DNA of 64,000 nucleotides from Peptoniphilus sp. GNH (GTDB taxonomy: Bacteria > Bacillota > Clostridia > Tissierellales > Peptoniphilaceae), in contig CP089931.1 in NCBI GenBank assembly GCA_021307325.1, forward strand, positions 1,016,979-1,080,978. The letters are read 5' to 3'. Position numbers and translations under genes: made by a program. This document shows, piece after piece, positions 18,392 through 27,349 of the stretch. Under the pieces are notes generated by a model. That model was not told where the DNA came from and searched no databases. It saw only the letters and a program-made list of their open reading frames with translations. Position 1 is the first letter of the stretch. Every line of letters starts with the position of its first letter.

Positions 18392-18433
18392 CACAAAGTC
18401 ATAATTTTTTTCCATACTGGCTTTTTTCTTTTT

Positions 18434-19020
18434 TTAATATCTGTAATTATACTCTCGCTTCTTCTCTCTCTTTTTCCTTAGCTTCTCTAGTTCATCAAGT
18501 TGATATTGCGTAAGTTCTTTAGGTTCTTCTTGTGGCAATTCAAACTTGCCAATAAAGTTCAGGTATATTTCAACTTCCTGTGTTCTTTCATAGTTATCCC
18601 ATTTACCCTCGTGAACCAGTATCTTATCTACAAATTCATTTATCATTGGAGTTGTAAGTTCGCTAAAATCAGCATATTTCTTTACAAGTGATATAAACTT
18701 ATCTGCTCTAATACTATCTTCCTCAAAGTTTTTTAATATACTTTTTGAATGTTCAATGGATTTTTCTAATGCCATTTGCTCTTTTGAGGTTGAGTACACT
18801 TTTTTTATAAATTCTTCTTCATTCAACTTTATATACTCGCTTACTTCTTTGATAGTCTCTAAAACTAATTTATTAAGAACTTCGTTCCTGATATAGTGTG
18901 ATGAACATTTTTCTTCAAAATTCCCTTTTGCTAAGTTATATGTTGAACAAATATATTCATCTTTAGGGGGGCGGCTTTTATCTGTTTTTCTGCCTGACCA
19001 ATCTCTTTTAAATCCGGCTT
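18434..19020 (-). pseudogene. Large serine recombinase (TnpX/TndX-like), C-terminal part only
   Basis: The open frame from about 19020 to the stop encodes only the C-terminal part of a large serine recombinase: a zinc-ribbon-like segment (DEYICSTYNLAKG..EEKCSSHYIRNEVL) then a coiled region and the DUF4368-like end (FVDKILVHEGKWDNYERTQ). The resolvase domain with the catalytic serine is missing, and the frame begins exactly where the repeat carrying the 57-aa gene ends. A TTG at 18826 could start the last 130 residues but I see no reason to think it is used. This was probably the integrase of the mobilizable element before a deletion joined it to the 57-aa gene. Confidence 0.8.
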
Positions 19021-19028
19021 TTCCACCT

Positions 19029-19202
19029 TTAGTAGTTTATATGTGTTCTTTTGTCTGATAGATAGTTTTTCATGTTGGAATATATAATCTGTATTTCCTC
19101 ATTATTCATTGCTTTTATTTCTTCTGTGCTTTTATATGTTTTATATTTTCCATCTTGGTCTGCTTTTATGAGTTCATCTATTAGCTCTTGCCTTTTATTC
19201 AT
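19029..19202 (-). CDS. 57-aa mobilizable-element protein, copy 2
   Basis: 57 codons (MNKRQELIDELIKADQDG..), AGGAGG 8 nt upstream, 73 nt after the mobA stop. Nearly identical to copy 1 at 10629-10802. It contains many charged residues, no membrane helix and no recognisable domain. Likely co-transcribed with mobA. Confidence 0.68.
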   Translation of the reverse strand: MNKRQELIDELIKADQDGKYKTYKSTEEIKAMNNEEIQIIYSNMKNYLSDKRTHINY

Positions 19203-19275
19203 CTCTATTACCTCCTAGATCTGCCTTTATTTTCTTGGTCATATTGTAGCTTGGATAAAATATTTTTACCAGGTC

Positions 19276-20910
19276 TTATCTTTCTTGATTTTTGTAATAG
19301 TCTTTGGTTGATTGTCTTTTTTTATTAAACATATCACTATCTTGCTTATATTCTTTTATCTTTTCTATGATACTTTCTTTTTCTCCTCTCTTAATCGCCT
19401 TGTCAATTTCTATTGATAGGTCGATACCATATTCTTTATTTACTACTTCTACTGCATATTTGATATGATTTATTTCCTTGTATCTTTCCCTTATCTTCTC
19501 TGACTCTGTATTTAATTTACTGATTTCATCTTCTAAGTTTTTGATTTCTCCTATCCATTCTTTTTCTCTTAAATTTTTCTTTCCACTAATTTTTTCAATT
19601 AAGGTTCTTGCCCTTATATGTTGGTCTATTTCCTTTTGATTATTCTTGTAGAAGCTTTCTTTGAATATTTTCTTGCTTTCATATTCTTGGTAGGTTGCTT
19701 TTGTTTTTCTTACAGTCTTTGCATAGGCTAAACACTTATTAAGGTCTTCTATCTTTTGACTGTTTTCTTTTATGGTCTTATATATTTCAGAGTTTTTGCT
19801 TCTTAGGTTATTTATATGCCCTTGTAGGTCTGATATGGTTTTTATTTTGTTTTCTCTTAGATAATTTATTCCACTTGCATATCTTTTTAGATCATAGATT
19901 GCCTTGTTTCTTTTCCCATAAAATGATAATTCAGCTCTATTATTTTCTTGCATTTCTTGATAAAAGCTTAAATATTCATAGAGGTTAAAGAGTCCTGATT
20001 CATTTTCTATTTGCTTTTTACTTTGGTCTTTATATTCCTTGTATGATTCTTTTAGCTTATCTTTAAAGCCTGCTAACCATGATGTTATTTTCTTTATTTC
20101 ATTGCCTATGTTTTTTAATAGTTCATTCTGTTTTTTTATTTCACGATTTATATCTCCTTTTTCTGTTCTTATTCCTTTTCTTTCCATTGCACTAGCACTT
20201 GCCCCTAGATGTATTGTTGGTATTTGTTTTATGCCTTGTCTTTTAAAACTCCTATGGTCTACTCTTTTTTCTATATTATTTTTTGCTAAGCATTCGTTGC
20301 AAAGGTCTGAAAAATTTTCTCTCCATTTTTCTACATTGCCTTTATCGTTCCATGTTGTTAGTTCTACTTTTCTTGTCTTTGGTTTTCCATTTTTGCTTAA
20401 AATCTTTTCTCCTTTTTCATCTAGGATATATTCTTTTTTACTTTTTTGCCCCCATGTTCCATCTTCATTTATTGGTCTTACTATGGTCATTATATGAGCA
20501 TGAATGTTTTGATTTCCATCTCTACTTTCATCATGAATTGCTAGGTCTACTATCATTCCCTCTTTTACAAATTTGTTTTGAACATATTCTTCTATCATCT
20601 TTTTATTTTCTTCTATGCTTAACTCTTTTGGTAAAGATATGATAAAGTTTCTTGCAAGTTGGGCATTAGAATTTTTCTCAAATAGTTCTACCGAGTTCCA
20701 CAAGGTTTTTCGGTCTTTATATTCTTTTGTTGCTTGATCTGGCAAATATATTTCTTTGCTAATTACTCCTTGTTTTTTGGTGTAGTCATGGGTTACTCCG
20801 TCCCATTCATTTTTTATTTTTTCTCCACTTATATATGCTGCACTTGCTACTGCACTTTTGCCTTTTCCTCTTGATATTATGTTTACTGAAAAATGAAAAC
20901 TGTCTGCCAT
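19276..20910 (-). CDS. mobA: MobA/MobL-family relaxase (MOBQ-type)
   Basis: 544 residues from the ATG (MADSFHFSVNIISRG) that follows AGGAAGTG. A frame to 20973 exists but lacks a site. The N-terminal third is the relaxase domain: the catalytic Tyr is probably in SAAYISGEKI (about 24-33) and the metal-binding HxH is in NIHAHIMTIVRP (about 133-144). The rest is a charged, coiled C-terminal region. It would nick the oriT-like site at 22520-22550 and lead one strand into a recipient with help from another element's transfer apparatus. It is intact, unlike the copy at 10877. Confidence 0.93.
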   Translation of the reverse strand: MADSFHFSVNIISRGKGKSAVASAAYISGEKIKNEWDGVTHDYTKKQGVISKEIYLPDQATKEYKDRKTLWNSVELFEKNSNAQLARNFIISLPKELSIEENKKMIEEYVQNKFVKEGMIVDLAIHDESRDGNQNIHAHIMTIVRPINEDGTWGQKSKKEYILDEKGEKILSKNGKPKTRKVELTTWNDKGNVEKWRENFSDLCNECLAKNNIEKRVDHRSFKRQGIKQIPTIHLGASASAMERKGIRTEKGDINREIKKQNELLKNIGNEIKKITSWLAGFKDKLKESYKEYKDQSKKQIENESGLFNLYEYLSFYQEMQENNRAELSFYGKRNKAIYDLKRYASGINYLRENKIKTISDLQGHINNLRSKNSEIYKTIKENSQKIEDLNKCLAYAKTVRKTKATYQEYESKKIFKESFYKNNQKEIDQHIRARTLIEKISGKKNLREKEWIGEIKNLEDEISKLNTESEKIRERYKEINHIKYAVEVVNKEYGIDLSIEIDKAIKRGEKESIIEKIKEYKQDSDMFNKKRQSTKDYYKNQER

Positions 20911-21010
20911 TTTTATCACTTCCTTTCTTTCTTGTTGTTTTAGGTGGAGGCTTAATAGATTTTTTATATCCACTTTGTGAATGAGCGTTTTGAAATGATA
21001 GAATTAAAAA

Positions 21011-21072
21011 AAGCCGACTACTGAATTAATTTTGTTGTTTCACCCTTACGGGTACAGGCAGTTAGTCGGCTT
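21011..21072 (-). terminator. Leader hairpin upstream of mobA
   Basis: AAGCCGACTA (21011-21020) and TAGTCGGCTT (21063-21072) are a perfect 10-bp pair with a 42-nt loop that holds a second small stem (ACCCTTACGGGT). On the minus strand it is followed by TTTTTTT, about 95 nt before the mobA ATG. Confidence 0.65.
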
Positions 21073-21365
21073 AATTGTTACTTTCATTTCAAATTTTAAA
21101 AGTCAAGGGCGAGCCTTAGCGAGTTTATTTACCCTTGACTTTTAAAAAGCGAATGGTTGTTGCTCCCTGCAAGGGTTTGGCTCCGCATGAAGCGTTTTGT
21201 CAAGTACCTTTTCTTATTTATTGACGCCTTATTTTGAACAACAAAAAACAGCAAACCTGTTTGATTTGCTGTTAATTAAACCGATACATAATATTAAATG
21301 ATATCTGTCTTTAATACAAAATTTTTGAACGATAGCTATTCCTTCAACTCAAGTCAATCAAATAA
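21073..21365. repeat. Gene-free stretch with a long inverted repeat
   Basis: I find no gene here. AAAAGTCAAGGGCGAGCC (from about 21101) and the complement of its core, ACCCTTGACTTTT (about 21131-21145), form a large hairpin. A related GTCAAGGG/CCCTTGA hairpin lies at 27386-27425 beside the IS3 copy. Role unknown. Confidence 0.5.
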
Positions 21366-21815
21366 TTATTTACTAGATAACTTAAATTGCTCTTCTTTCT
21401 TATCAAAACTTAGTAAATAGTCTTTTCCTCTTTCAACATTAAGCTCCACTTTTGCAGGTCCCCATGTTGTAGTAACATTTTTATGTAACACTCCTGGTCT
21501 AGTATATGTGTAAGTTACTTCTAAAACAATATCTCCTGGATCTGCACAAACTATATATTTTGCTTTTTCATTAAAAATAGCAGCTTCACCACTGATTACT
21601 CTAGCATATAATTGTTTTTGAGTGATTACATTATTTCCGGAAGAAAGCTCAATTTTCACCGCATTAGGATGTACAGCTAACCATTTAGTCAAGGCATTTT
21701 TGTTCATTTTAATTGACACAAACGAAAAAACAGCCACTAATATAAAGATTGCAATCACAACATAAGCATATACTCCCATTGAAAAAAATGCTTCTAAATA
21801 TTTCTCCATTTTCAT
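21366..21815 (-). CDS. Hypothetical membrane-anchored protein (149 aa)
   Basis: One strong transmembrane helix near the N-terminus (about 14-34, VYAYVVIAIFILVAVFSFV) is followed by a soluble beta-rich region of about 110 residues. I do not recognise the family. AGGAGG precedes the ATG, and it follows the 147-aa membrane protein gene by 8 nt, so the two form a small operon. It lies between oriT and mobA, where these elements usually carry no such genes, so it may be cargo. Confidence 0.7.
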   Translation of the reverse strand: MKMEKYLEAFFSMGVYAYVVIAIFILVAVFSFVSIKMNKNALTKWLAVHPNAVKIELSSGNNVITQKQLYARVISGEAAIFNEKAKYIVCADPGDIVLEVTYTYTRPGVLHKNVTTTWGPAKVELNVERGKDYLLSFDKKEEQFKLSSK

Positions 21816-21823
21816 CCTCCTTT

Positions 21824-22267
21824 TTAATTATTTTTATTAACATCATTTAATTTAATTGTTTTGCTTTTTACTCCAACCACTCCTAAATCTTCAATAAGTT
21901 CATTATATTTTCTTTTTCCTAGCGAAGATAAATCAAACATTTCCTTATTACCATCTTCTGTATAAAGATATAAGAAAAACGAGTCGTTGTTTCTTTGTTC
22001 TGAAGAAATATGAACTTCATTTAGATTATAGTTAAATTCCTTTTTTCCATCGTTTATTAATAAACCATTTCCATTTATAATTATTTTAGTTCTCAATTGC
22101 CTAAATATACTTATTACAACCAAAATAATGATGATAGAAGATATAATAATTGCAACTTTATATCCTCCAATTACTCCGGAAATTAAAAATGCAACAAACA
22201 CTCCAAAAATCATTATTATTAAATTATAAATAAACGCAACTAGGCTTCTTCTATATATTTTCTCCAA
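21824..22267 (-). CDS. Hypothetical membrane protein with PH-like soluble part (147 aa)
   Basis: Two hydrophobic helices (about 9-31 and 36-55) are followed by a short beta-rich region (IIINGNGLLINDGKKEFNYN..), reminiscent of bacterial PH/YcxB-like domains. That resemblance is by eye and weak. It is the first gene of a two-gene unit with the 149-aa protein and its ATG is preceded by a modest AAGGACGG site. Confidence 0.65.
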   Translation of the reverse strand: MEKIYRRSLVAFIYNLIIMIFGVFVAFLISGVIGGYKVAIIISSIIIILVVISIFRQLRTKIIINGNGLLINDGKKEFNYNLNEVHISSEQRNNDSFFLYLYTEDGNKEMFDLSSLGKRKYNELIEDLGVVGVKSKTIKLNDVNKNN

Positions 22268-22585
22268 AATTAACCGTCCTTAAAGTACATTAATGATACT
22301 AATGTATATCTAATTTTAAGCACAAAATTACGTATAAATTATATATCTTTGTATACAAAATGTCAATCTTATTTTTTCACCATGCGCGCAATATTTATTC
22401 ATATTTCTTCACTCAAAAATTCGTTTAGTATCATACTATTATTTTAATTTTAGGAGTGTAGCTCCCATGTATCAGTGTTTAGCTGATATGCTCTCTGCAA
22501 GAGCCTTCGGAGAACGCACACACCCTTTAGGGTGTATAATTGCGCCCTTAGAAAATCTAAGGGAGATTTGATTATTTTATTTTTC
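22268..22585. other. Gene-free stretch containing the oriT region
   Basis: No gene is supported. The right half holds several small dyads and the oriT-like site described separately; GTGTAGCTCCCATG..TGATATGCTC at 22456-22495 looks like further structured sequence. Confidence 0.5.
22519..22565. other. Origin of transfer (oriT), MOBQ/RSF1010-like nick region
   Basis: A perfect dyad ACACCCTT/AAGGGTGT (22520-22535) is followed by ATAATTGCGCCCTTA. This matches the layout of MOBQ origins (RSF1010/R1162, pGO1, pIP501), where an inverted repeat is followed by TAAGTGCGCCCT and the nick falls within GCGCCCT. A second dyad (CCCTTAGA/TCTAAGGG) follows at once. The relaxase family encoded at 19276-20910 fits this nick type. 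No transfer was shown. Confidence 0.78.
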
Positions 22586-22876
22586 TTAATTTGCTCTCAT
22601 TATTCTTAGTGTTTCTTTAAATTCTTTTGTCTTTGTTGCTTCTTCTAGTGGGATTTTTATTTCTTCATCTGTTAGTTCTTCTGCATTTTCTATAAGGCTT
22701 TCTAAGATTGCTCCTCTTGTTATGAGCCTATGAGTTCTTTCTTTTCTTCTTTTTATTATGTCTTGTTTTAATATCTTCTTTTCTTGATTTTTTAGTTGCC
22801 TTAATCTTTCTTCTTTATCATCAATTTTATCTTTTATTTCTTTTGATTCTTGTCTTATCTGATCTAATTTTTTCAT
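22586..22876 (-). CDS. Mobilization accessory protein, DUF3847-like (96 aa)
   Basis: 96 residues, highly charged, with a coiled-coil first half (MKKLDQIRQESKEIKDKIDDK..) and a helical second half. Proteins of this look, often labelled DUF3847, sit beside MobA/MobL relaxases in clostridial mobilizable elements, and this one lies right next to the oriT-like site. A relaxosome role is inferred. The leader hairpin at 22897-22939 lies just upstream of its ribosome site. Confidence 0.75.
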   Translation of the reverse strand: MKKLDQIRQESKEIKDKIDDKEERLRQLKNQEKKILKQDIIKRRKERTHRLITRGAILESLIENAEELTDEEIKIPLEEATKTKEFKETLRIMRAN

Positions 22877-22896
22877 ACTTATATCCTTTCCTACAA

Positions 22897-22939
22897 TAAA
22901 AAAGACGACTAGATTTTTATTTTTCTAATCGTCTTTTTT
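22897..22939 (-). terminator. Leader terminator/attenuator upstream of the DUF3847-like gene
   Basis: AAAAGACGACTAGA pairs with TCTAATCGTCTTTT (one G-T mismatch) around a short AT loop, then a T-run on the minus strand and the ATG 20-25 nt later. The hairpin is clearly in the leader. Confidence 0.72.
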
Positions 22940-23080
22940 CTAAATGTTATACATTTCTATATTACATTTTAGTTTTACGTTTTCTATATATCTTTCCATG
23001 TAATCCCAATCTGGAATGTTATAACTTTTTGTTTATCTTTTTTATCATATTTTTCTCACAAAGATAAAAGATGTAGGCTA

Positions 23081-23540
23081 TTAGTAGATAAATTCTTCTG
23101 CCATTTTTATTTATATTATTAGAGCCCCACTCAATTTTAAAGCCCATTTCAGTGATTTTTTTCAAGCCTCTTGTAAATTATCAACCCTACATGATATGTG
23201 ACTCAATTTTAACATTTATTTTATCTCCTTATTATATTTTCCAATTTTCTACTTTACCCCTGATTCTCATAAAACTTCTATATAGTCCCTCTTCTTCTAT
23301 TAAATCTCTGTGTTTTCCTCTTTGAACAATTTCCCCATCGTCCAATACAAGTATTTGGTCTGCATCCTCTATTGTTACAATTCTATGGGCAATAATAATT
23401 ACAGTTTTTCCTTTACTTAAATTAGATATGGCTCTTTGTATTAAATATTCATTTTCTGGATCTATGCTAGATGTCGCTTCATCTAATATCATACGCCTTT
23501 ATCTTATATGAATTTGCATGTATAGATATTTGTATAGGAA
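23081..23540 (-). pseudogene. Decayed fourth import cassette (collapsed transporter pair)
   Basis: Three landmarks lie in cassette order. At 23081-23110 the minus strand reads KMAEEFIY and stop, identical to the end of the cassette A transporter at 2706. At 23232-23492 is the C-terminal 86 residues of a second ABC ATPase (ILDEATSSIDPENE.., IAHRIVTIEDADQ..), similar to the cassette B ending. At 23495-23540 is the GCCTTTATCTTATATGA sequence that follows araC in cassette A. All else is deleted. No functional product is expected, although the 86-residue frame is open. Confidence 0.82.
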
Positions 23541-23738
23541 TGGTTCTTGTCTTGTTTTTAAGATATGCTCACATTCATTAGATTGAAGTTTCTTTCGTTT
23601 ATATTTCACTCTAACCCATCTTCATACAACTGTTCATGGCTTCTATCTATTTCTGATAATTGGTTCTTTTTAAGCTACAGCCCCTTAAAACAAATAGCCA
23701 AGAAGTTGAATTGAACATTACAAGTTATGAATTTTTAG
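23541..23738. other. No gene seen
   Basis: AT-rich sequence downstream of the 23739-24236 gene; several frames are closed and no strong hairpin is seen. Confidence 0.4.
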
Positions 23739-24236
23739 TTAAACCAAAACGGTCAGTAAATATGCCAAAATTAGGCTCACGAAAAAGAAGATTATAATTT
23801 TTGCAATCTGACTTTTCCCATTAAAACCAAAATTATCATAACCCTTAGCACCAACCGTCTCTGGGTAAACTTTAGTCGGCAATTTTAACTTGGTAAGCAT
23901 GAGATAATCAAAAAAGATAATATCAAAAAGCTTATATCCTTCAAATAGTATTAAAAATCTAACAAAGGCTTGCTGAAAAGTTAAACTAAATTTTACTGTA
24001 TCAACAATTGCCCAGCCTAGAACAGCTGCAATGGCTAGCAATCCAAGTATCATGATAAGTCCGCCGATTATATTGACCCAAATCGGTTTATCTGGCAACT
24101 TACTCATCATAACTTTGATATCATCAGGTGCGCCGAAATGCTTCGAGCCAAATTTCGGTATAATAAGTATAAAATTCACCATCATAATTGATGCTGTTAA
24201 GCAGATGATTGTTAACATACCAAGTGTTTTCATCAA
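23739..24236 (-). CDS. Hypothetical four-helix membrane protein (165 aa)
   Basis: 165 residues with four hydrophobic helices (about 5-27, 53-78, 85-110, 142-165) and a charged loop between the third and fourth (KLKLPTKVYPETVGAKGYDN). I do not recognise a family. AGAGGAGG precedes the ATG. It stands alone between the decayed cassette and the XRE gene. Confidence 0.7.
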   Translation of the reverse strand: MMKTLGMLTIICLTASIMMVNFILIIPKFGSKHFGAPDDIKVMMSKLPDKPIWVNIIGGLIMILGLLAIAAVLGWAIVDTVKFSLTFQQAFVRFLILFEGYKLFDIIFFDYLMLTKLKLPTKVYPETVGAKGYDNFGFNGKSQIAKIIIFFFVSLILAYLLTVLV

Positions 24237-24662
24237 TTTAGTTTACCTCCTCTCTTGAAGTATAAACCATTTCGTAAATGGGAGCAATTTTTCTTAGTTG
24301 TGTCAACTAAATTCGTATAAATTTTCTTGCTAGTATTAGTGCTATACTTTTTTACAATTTATATAGTTATTTAAAATCTATAATCACAGATGTCTTATTG
24401 TCAATGTCATTATACGCATACAGGTCATGTATTAAGAAGTTTTGTAAATTCTCAAATAAATTACTCACAAAACTTTGGATTCCAATCTAAAAGATATTTA
24501 CAAAATCATTGACAAGATATAAAAACACCCTATATAAAGATTACAATTCTAAAATTGTAAGTAAGCTATCACAAATTATACATTATTTCAATAAAATTTT
24601 AGAAACCCTTATTAAGATTTTCTTTGATCCCTTGTAAATCAAGTGTAAAGAACTATAAGAAT
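24237..24662. promoter_or_regulatory. Gap with a palindromic site upstream of the 165-aa membrane protein
   Basis: No gene in 426 bp. TTAGTTG TGT CAACTAA at 24294-24310 is a perfect dyad overlapping a TTGACA hexamer on the minus strand, so it may be an operator at the promoter of the downstream gene. A CCATTT/AAATGG hairpin lies near 24267-24281. The remainder is AT-rich and featureless to me. Confidence 0.45.
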
Positions 24663-24881
24663 TTAAATCTCTTTTTCAAATTCATCTTCAAAACTAATAA
24701 TATCATTAGGAGTGCAAGATAGAGCCTTACATATTCTTTCTAAATTCTTAAATGTAATTGGTTTATCCTTGCCCATTTGTGCCATAACATTTGTTGTTAG
24801 TCCCGCCATAGCTATTACATCTGTTTTCTTTAATCCTTTTTTTGCTAACTGTATCCATAATGGTTTATAGTTAAGTGCCAT
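24663..24881 (-). CDS. XRE/Cro-C1-type helix-turn-helix regulator (72 aa)
   Basis: 72 residues forming one compact helix-turn-helix domain: KPLWIQLAKKGLKKTDVIAM then GLTTNVMAQMGKDKPITFKNLERICKALSCTPNDII in segments. Single-domain XRE proteins of this type are common in integrative elements. Target unknown. A hairpin at about 25011-25047 (GACGATAGA/TCTATCATC) lies some 130 bp upstream on the same strand. Confidence 0.85.
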   Translation of the reverse strand: MALNYKPLWIQLAKKGLKKTDVIAMAGLTTNVMAQMGKDKPITFKNLERICKALSCTPNDIISFEDEFEKEI

Positions 24882-25010
24882 AATATCCCTCTTTTTCTCT
24901 TCATTAGATTTATTTAATTATAGTATAAATATTGATTTCATTCAATCTTACATTGATTTAGTGATTTGTTTTAGAGAATTTGTTGTGTTATTCCGTCCTT
25001 ATTTTGAGTA

Positions 25011-25047
25011 AAAAAAGACGATAGAGTTTAATTATCTATCATCTCTT
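25011..25047. terminator. Hairpin between acetyltransferase and XRE genes
   Basis: AAAGACGATAGAG and CTATCATCTCTTT pair imperfectly around TTTAATTAT, with T-runs on the minus strand. It may end the acetyltransferase transcript (stop at 25093) or act as a leader hairpin for the XRE gene. Confidence 0.5.
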
Positions 25048-25092
25048 TCGTTTCTATTTAATTATTTGACTCGACAAACTGGAATTTGTCGC

Positions 25093-25623
25093 TTATTTCC
25101 ATTCTTGGCTAAGGATTCGCATCATTATAAAATCGCTGTACTCATCGTTATAATAATATGCCTCTTCTAAAATACCTTCCTGCTTGAAACCGATTTTCTT
25201 GTAGAATTCCAGTGCATCTGTATTCAACCCTACCACGCCGATCGAGACACGATGCATCTCATAATCATGAAATGCCATGTCCAGCATGATGCGGATTGCT
25301 TCCGAACCATATCCTTTATGCTGCATTTCAGGGTCTGGAATAATAATCGTCAGATCTGTTTGGTGCCACGCGGGAAACATACGGAGCAAACCGGTCTCGC
25401 CAATAATATTACCGTCAAAATCAGTAATCGTAAACCAAACCGAGTCTTCCGATTTGTGGCTGACGTTAATAGTTCTTTTCTCCTCTTCTTCATCGGTTGT
25501 CTTCTCAAATCCGCATTGAAACATAACCTGCGGCTGATTAAACCAATAGGCGAAAAACGGAGCGTCTTCTTCTCTTTGCCTGCGCAGTATAATTTTTTTT
25601 CCTCTTATTTCTTCATGCTTCAT
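25093..25623 (-). CDS. GNAT-family N-acetyltransferase (RimJ/RimL-like)
   Basis: 176 residues with the GNAT core: WFTITDFDGNIIGETGL (beta strands, about 63-79), the acetyl-CoA loop MQHKGYGSEAIRIML (about 98-112), and the ending HRVSIGVVGLNTDALEFYKKIGFKQEG in segments. This resembles RimJ/RimL and spermidine/aminoglycoside-type acetyltransferases; the substrate is not determined. The gene is visibly richer in G and C than its neighbours, pointing to recent transfer. It lies alone among gene debris. Confidence 0.87.
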   Translation of the reverse strand: MKHEEIRGKKIILRRQREEDAPFFAYWFNQPQVMFQCGFEKTTDEEEEKRTINVSHKSEDSVWFTITDFDGNIIGETGLLRMFPAWHQTDLTIIIPDPEMQHKGYGSEAIRIMLDMAFHDYEMHRVSIGVVGLNTDALEFYKKIGFKQEGILEEAYYYNDEYSDFIMMRILSQEWK

Positions 25624-25740
25624 ATGGCCTTGCAGTCCTCTCTTTTATCCCGATAAATTCTAATTTATCTAATTCTATTATATCAAATAGTCTACTATTT
25701 TTAAATAATCCCTCGCCCGTGTAGACTCTTACAGTAAATA

Positions 25741-26051
25741 TTACAATCTTGTTATCACTGTATTACCATTTATCTTAGTTTTACCCTTTCGTGTAATATA
25801 CTTTTCAATATCAAAACCATTTCTCTCATCATAATCTTCCAGCAACTTGTAATTCTTATGCTTTGTAATATGGAATTTATAAGATAAGAAAGATCTTACT
25901 CCACAAACAAGTTCAAGCACCTACATATCTTTATTCAAATGAGGACGAATGTATTCGCAAACTCTATCATATACTCCTTTGTTTTTTTCATACAAGGAGC
26001 ATATAGCTTAGCAAATTTATCCCAAAATTTTTTATTGCTTTTATCAATCAT
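25741..26051 (-). pseudogene. Broken SAM methyltransferase
   Basis: The N-terminus (MIDKSNKKFWDKFAKLYAP) is typical of small class I methyltransferases. After KKT the coding sense continues in another frame as VYDRVCEYIRPHLNKDM, then a TAG, then VLELVCG, which is a damaged motif I (LELGCG-type). The remaining about 50 codons (..HKNYKLLEDYDERNGFDIEKY..) do not look like the rest of this family, so an internal deletion joined it to another gene. At least one frameshift and one stop are present. Confidence 0.65.
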
Positions 26052-26204
26052 TTCAACGCTTCTTTAAATATAAAAATGGTCCTATCAATCTTTATATTTA
26101 GCCTATTTTCTAATTGATACCTTGCAAGAAAAGAATAATAGCTGTTCCTATACCAAGTAGGAATGTCATAAATGCAGAAAGTCATATGCTGGCATTCTTT
26201 CCTA

Positions 26205-26560
26205 TTAAATCATTTTGAAGTGCCTCAAAGCATCCATGATGGCTTCTTCTTTTTCAGGTGTACACTGTGGAATAATTTGTTTCTCCTTTTTAGACTTGTT
26301 GTAATGTTCTCGTAATTCTATTCCACATTTCCTTTTTATCTGTGCAATATATAATGTCGAAACTTTTAATTCAAATTTATTCCCAACATATTCTTTGATT
26401 TGAGCATATGTTGCTTTGCTCTCCGCACTGGTCAAATCAAGCTCATCCAGCTCAATTTCAACGTCTATATGCTTATCGACATCGAGTTTGGACAAAAGTG
26501 CTACCGTCTCAACCCCTATGGTTATGGGGAACATATCCACGCTCGTAGATGGAAACATAT
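26205..26560 (-). pseudogene. rlmD: 3' end of an rlmD-like 23S rRNA uracil methyltransferase gene, tail 1
   Basis: The fragment begins with VDMFPITIGVETVALLSK, the C-terminal motif of RlmD/RumA proteins (VDMFPxTxHVETVALLS), and continues with the about 90-residue extension found on clostridial versions (ELDLTSAESKATYAQIKEY.., ALRHFKMI). The catalytic part is missing. RlmD methylates U1939 of 23S rRNA with an iron-sulfur cluster. The 3' part of this gene is a known integration target of integrative elements. The fragment starts at the CTACCGTCTC core (26501-26510) that is shared with tail 2. Confidence 0.75.
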
Positions 26561-26600
26561 CAAAGATTGGCTCTCGTTTGTAGGAACATATCGACTGTAA

Positions 26601-27095
<495 letters not shown>

Positions 27096-27148
27096 ATTTT
27101 CATTATAATTTCTTTTTTAAACTAGGTAAAACCAATTTCATATACTTG

Positions 27149-27310
27149 TCATTTATTAATAGCGTCAAACATTTTAGCTGGTGTTAATTTACTTAGCTCC
27201 CTGTTGTCAGCCAACGCACGTGTAGCTTTTTTGTGTATAAACACATCAGCGTCATGTTACCCATTGCTCGGCATTCTTCTAATGAACCCAAATACATGGA
27301 ATGGCAACCC
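27149..27310 (-). pseudogene. Degenerate gene fragment upstream of the CopZ-like gene
   Basis: The minus strand reads LPFHVFGFIRRMPSNG, stop, HDADVFIHKKATRALADNRE.. to a stop at 27149, an orderly protein sense broken once. I cannot name the family. Its position suggests part of a lost metal-related operon. Confidence 0.35.
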
Positions 27311-27349
27311 TTTTTTAGACAATTTATAACCGAACATTATCAAGCTTGA

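Noticed and set aside
19029-19370. Direct repeats flanking 8.4 kb as target-site duplications of a transposon
   Set aside because: They are over 300 bp, contain coding sequence and a diverging mobA end, and so are duplicated modules, not target duplications.
20039-20497. 152-codon plus-strand frame opposite mobA
   Set aside because: Antisense to a clear relaxase gene; Phe/Ser/Leu-rich sequence is typical of the reverse of AT-rich Lys/Glu coding DNA.
23232-23492. Stand-alone small ATPase
   Set aside because: It lacks Walker A and the signature motif; it is the C-terminal stub of a half-transporter.
26205-26560. Tail 1 as an independent small regulatory gene
   Set aside because: The sequence matches the end of RlmD proteins and begins at an integration core; no ribosome site precedes it.
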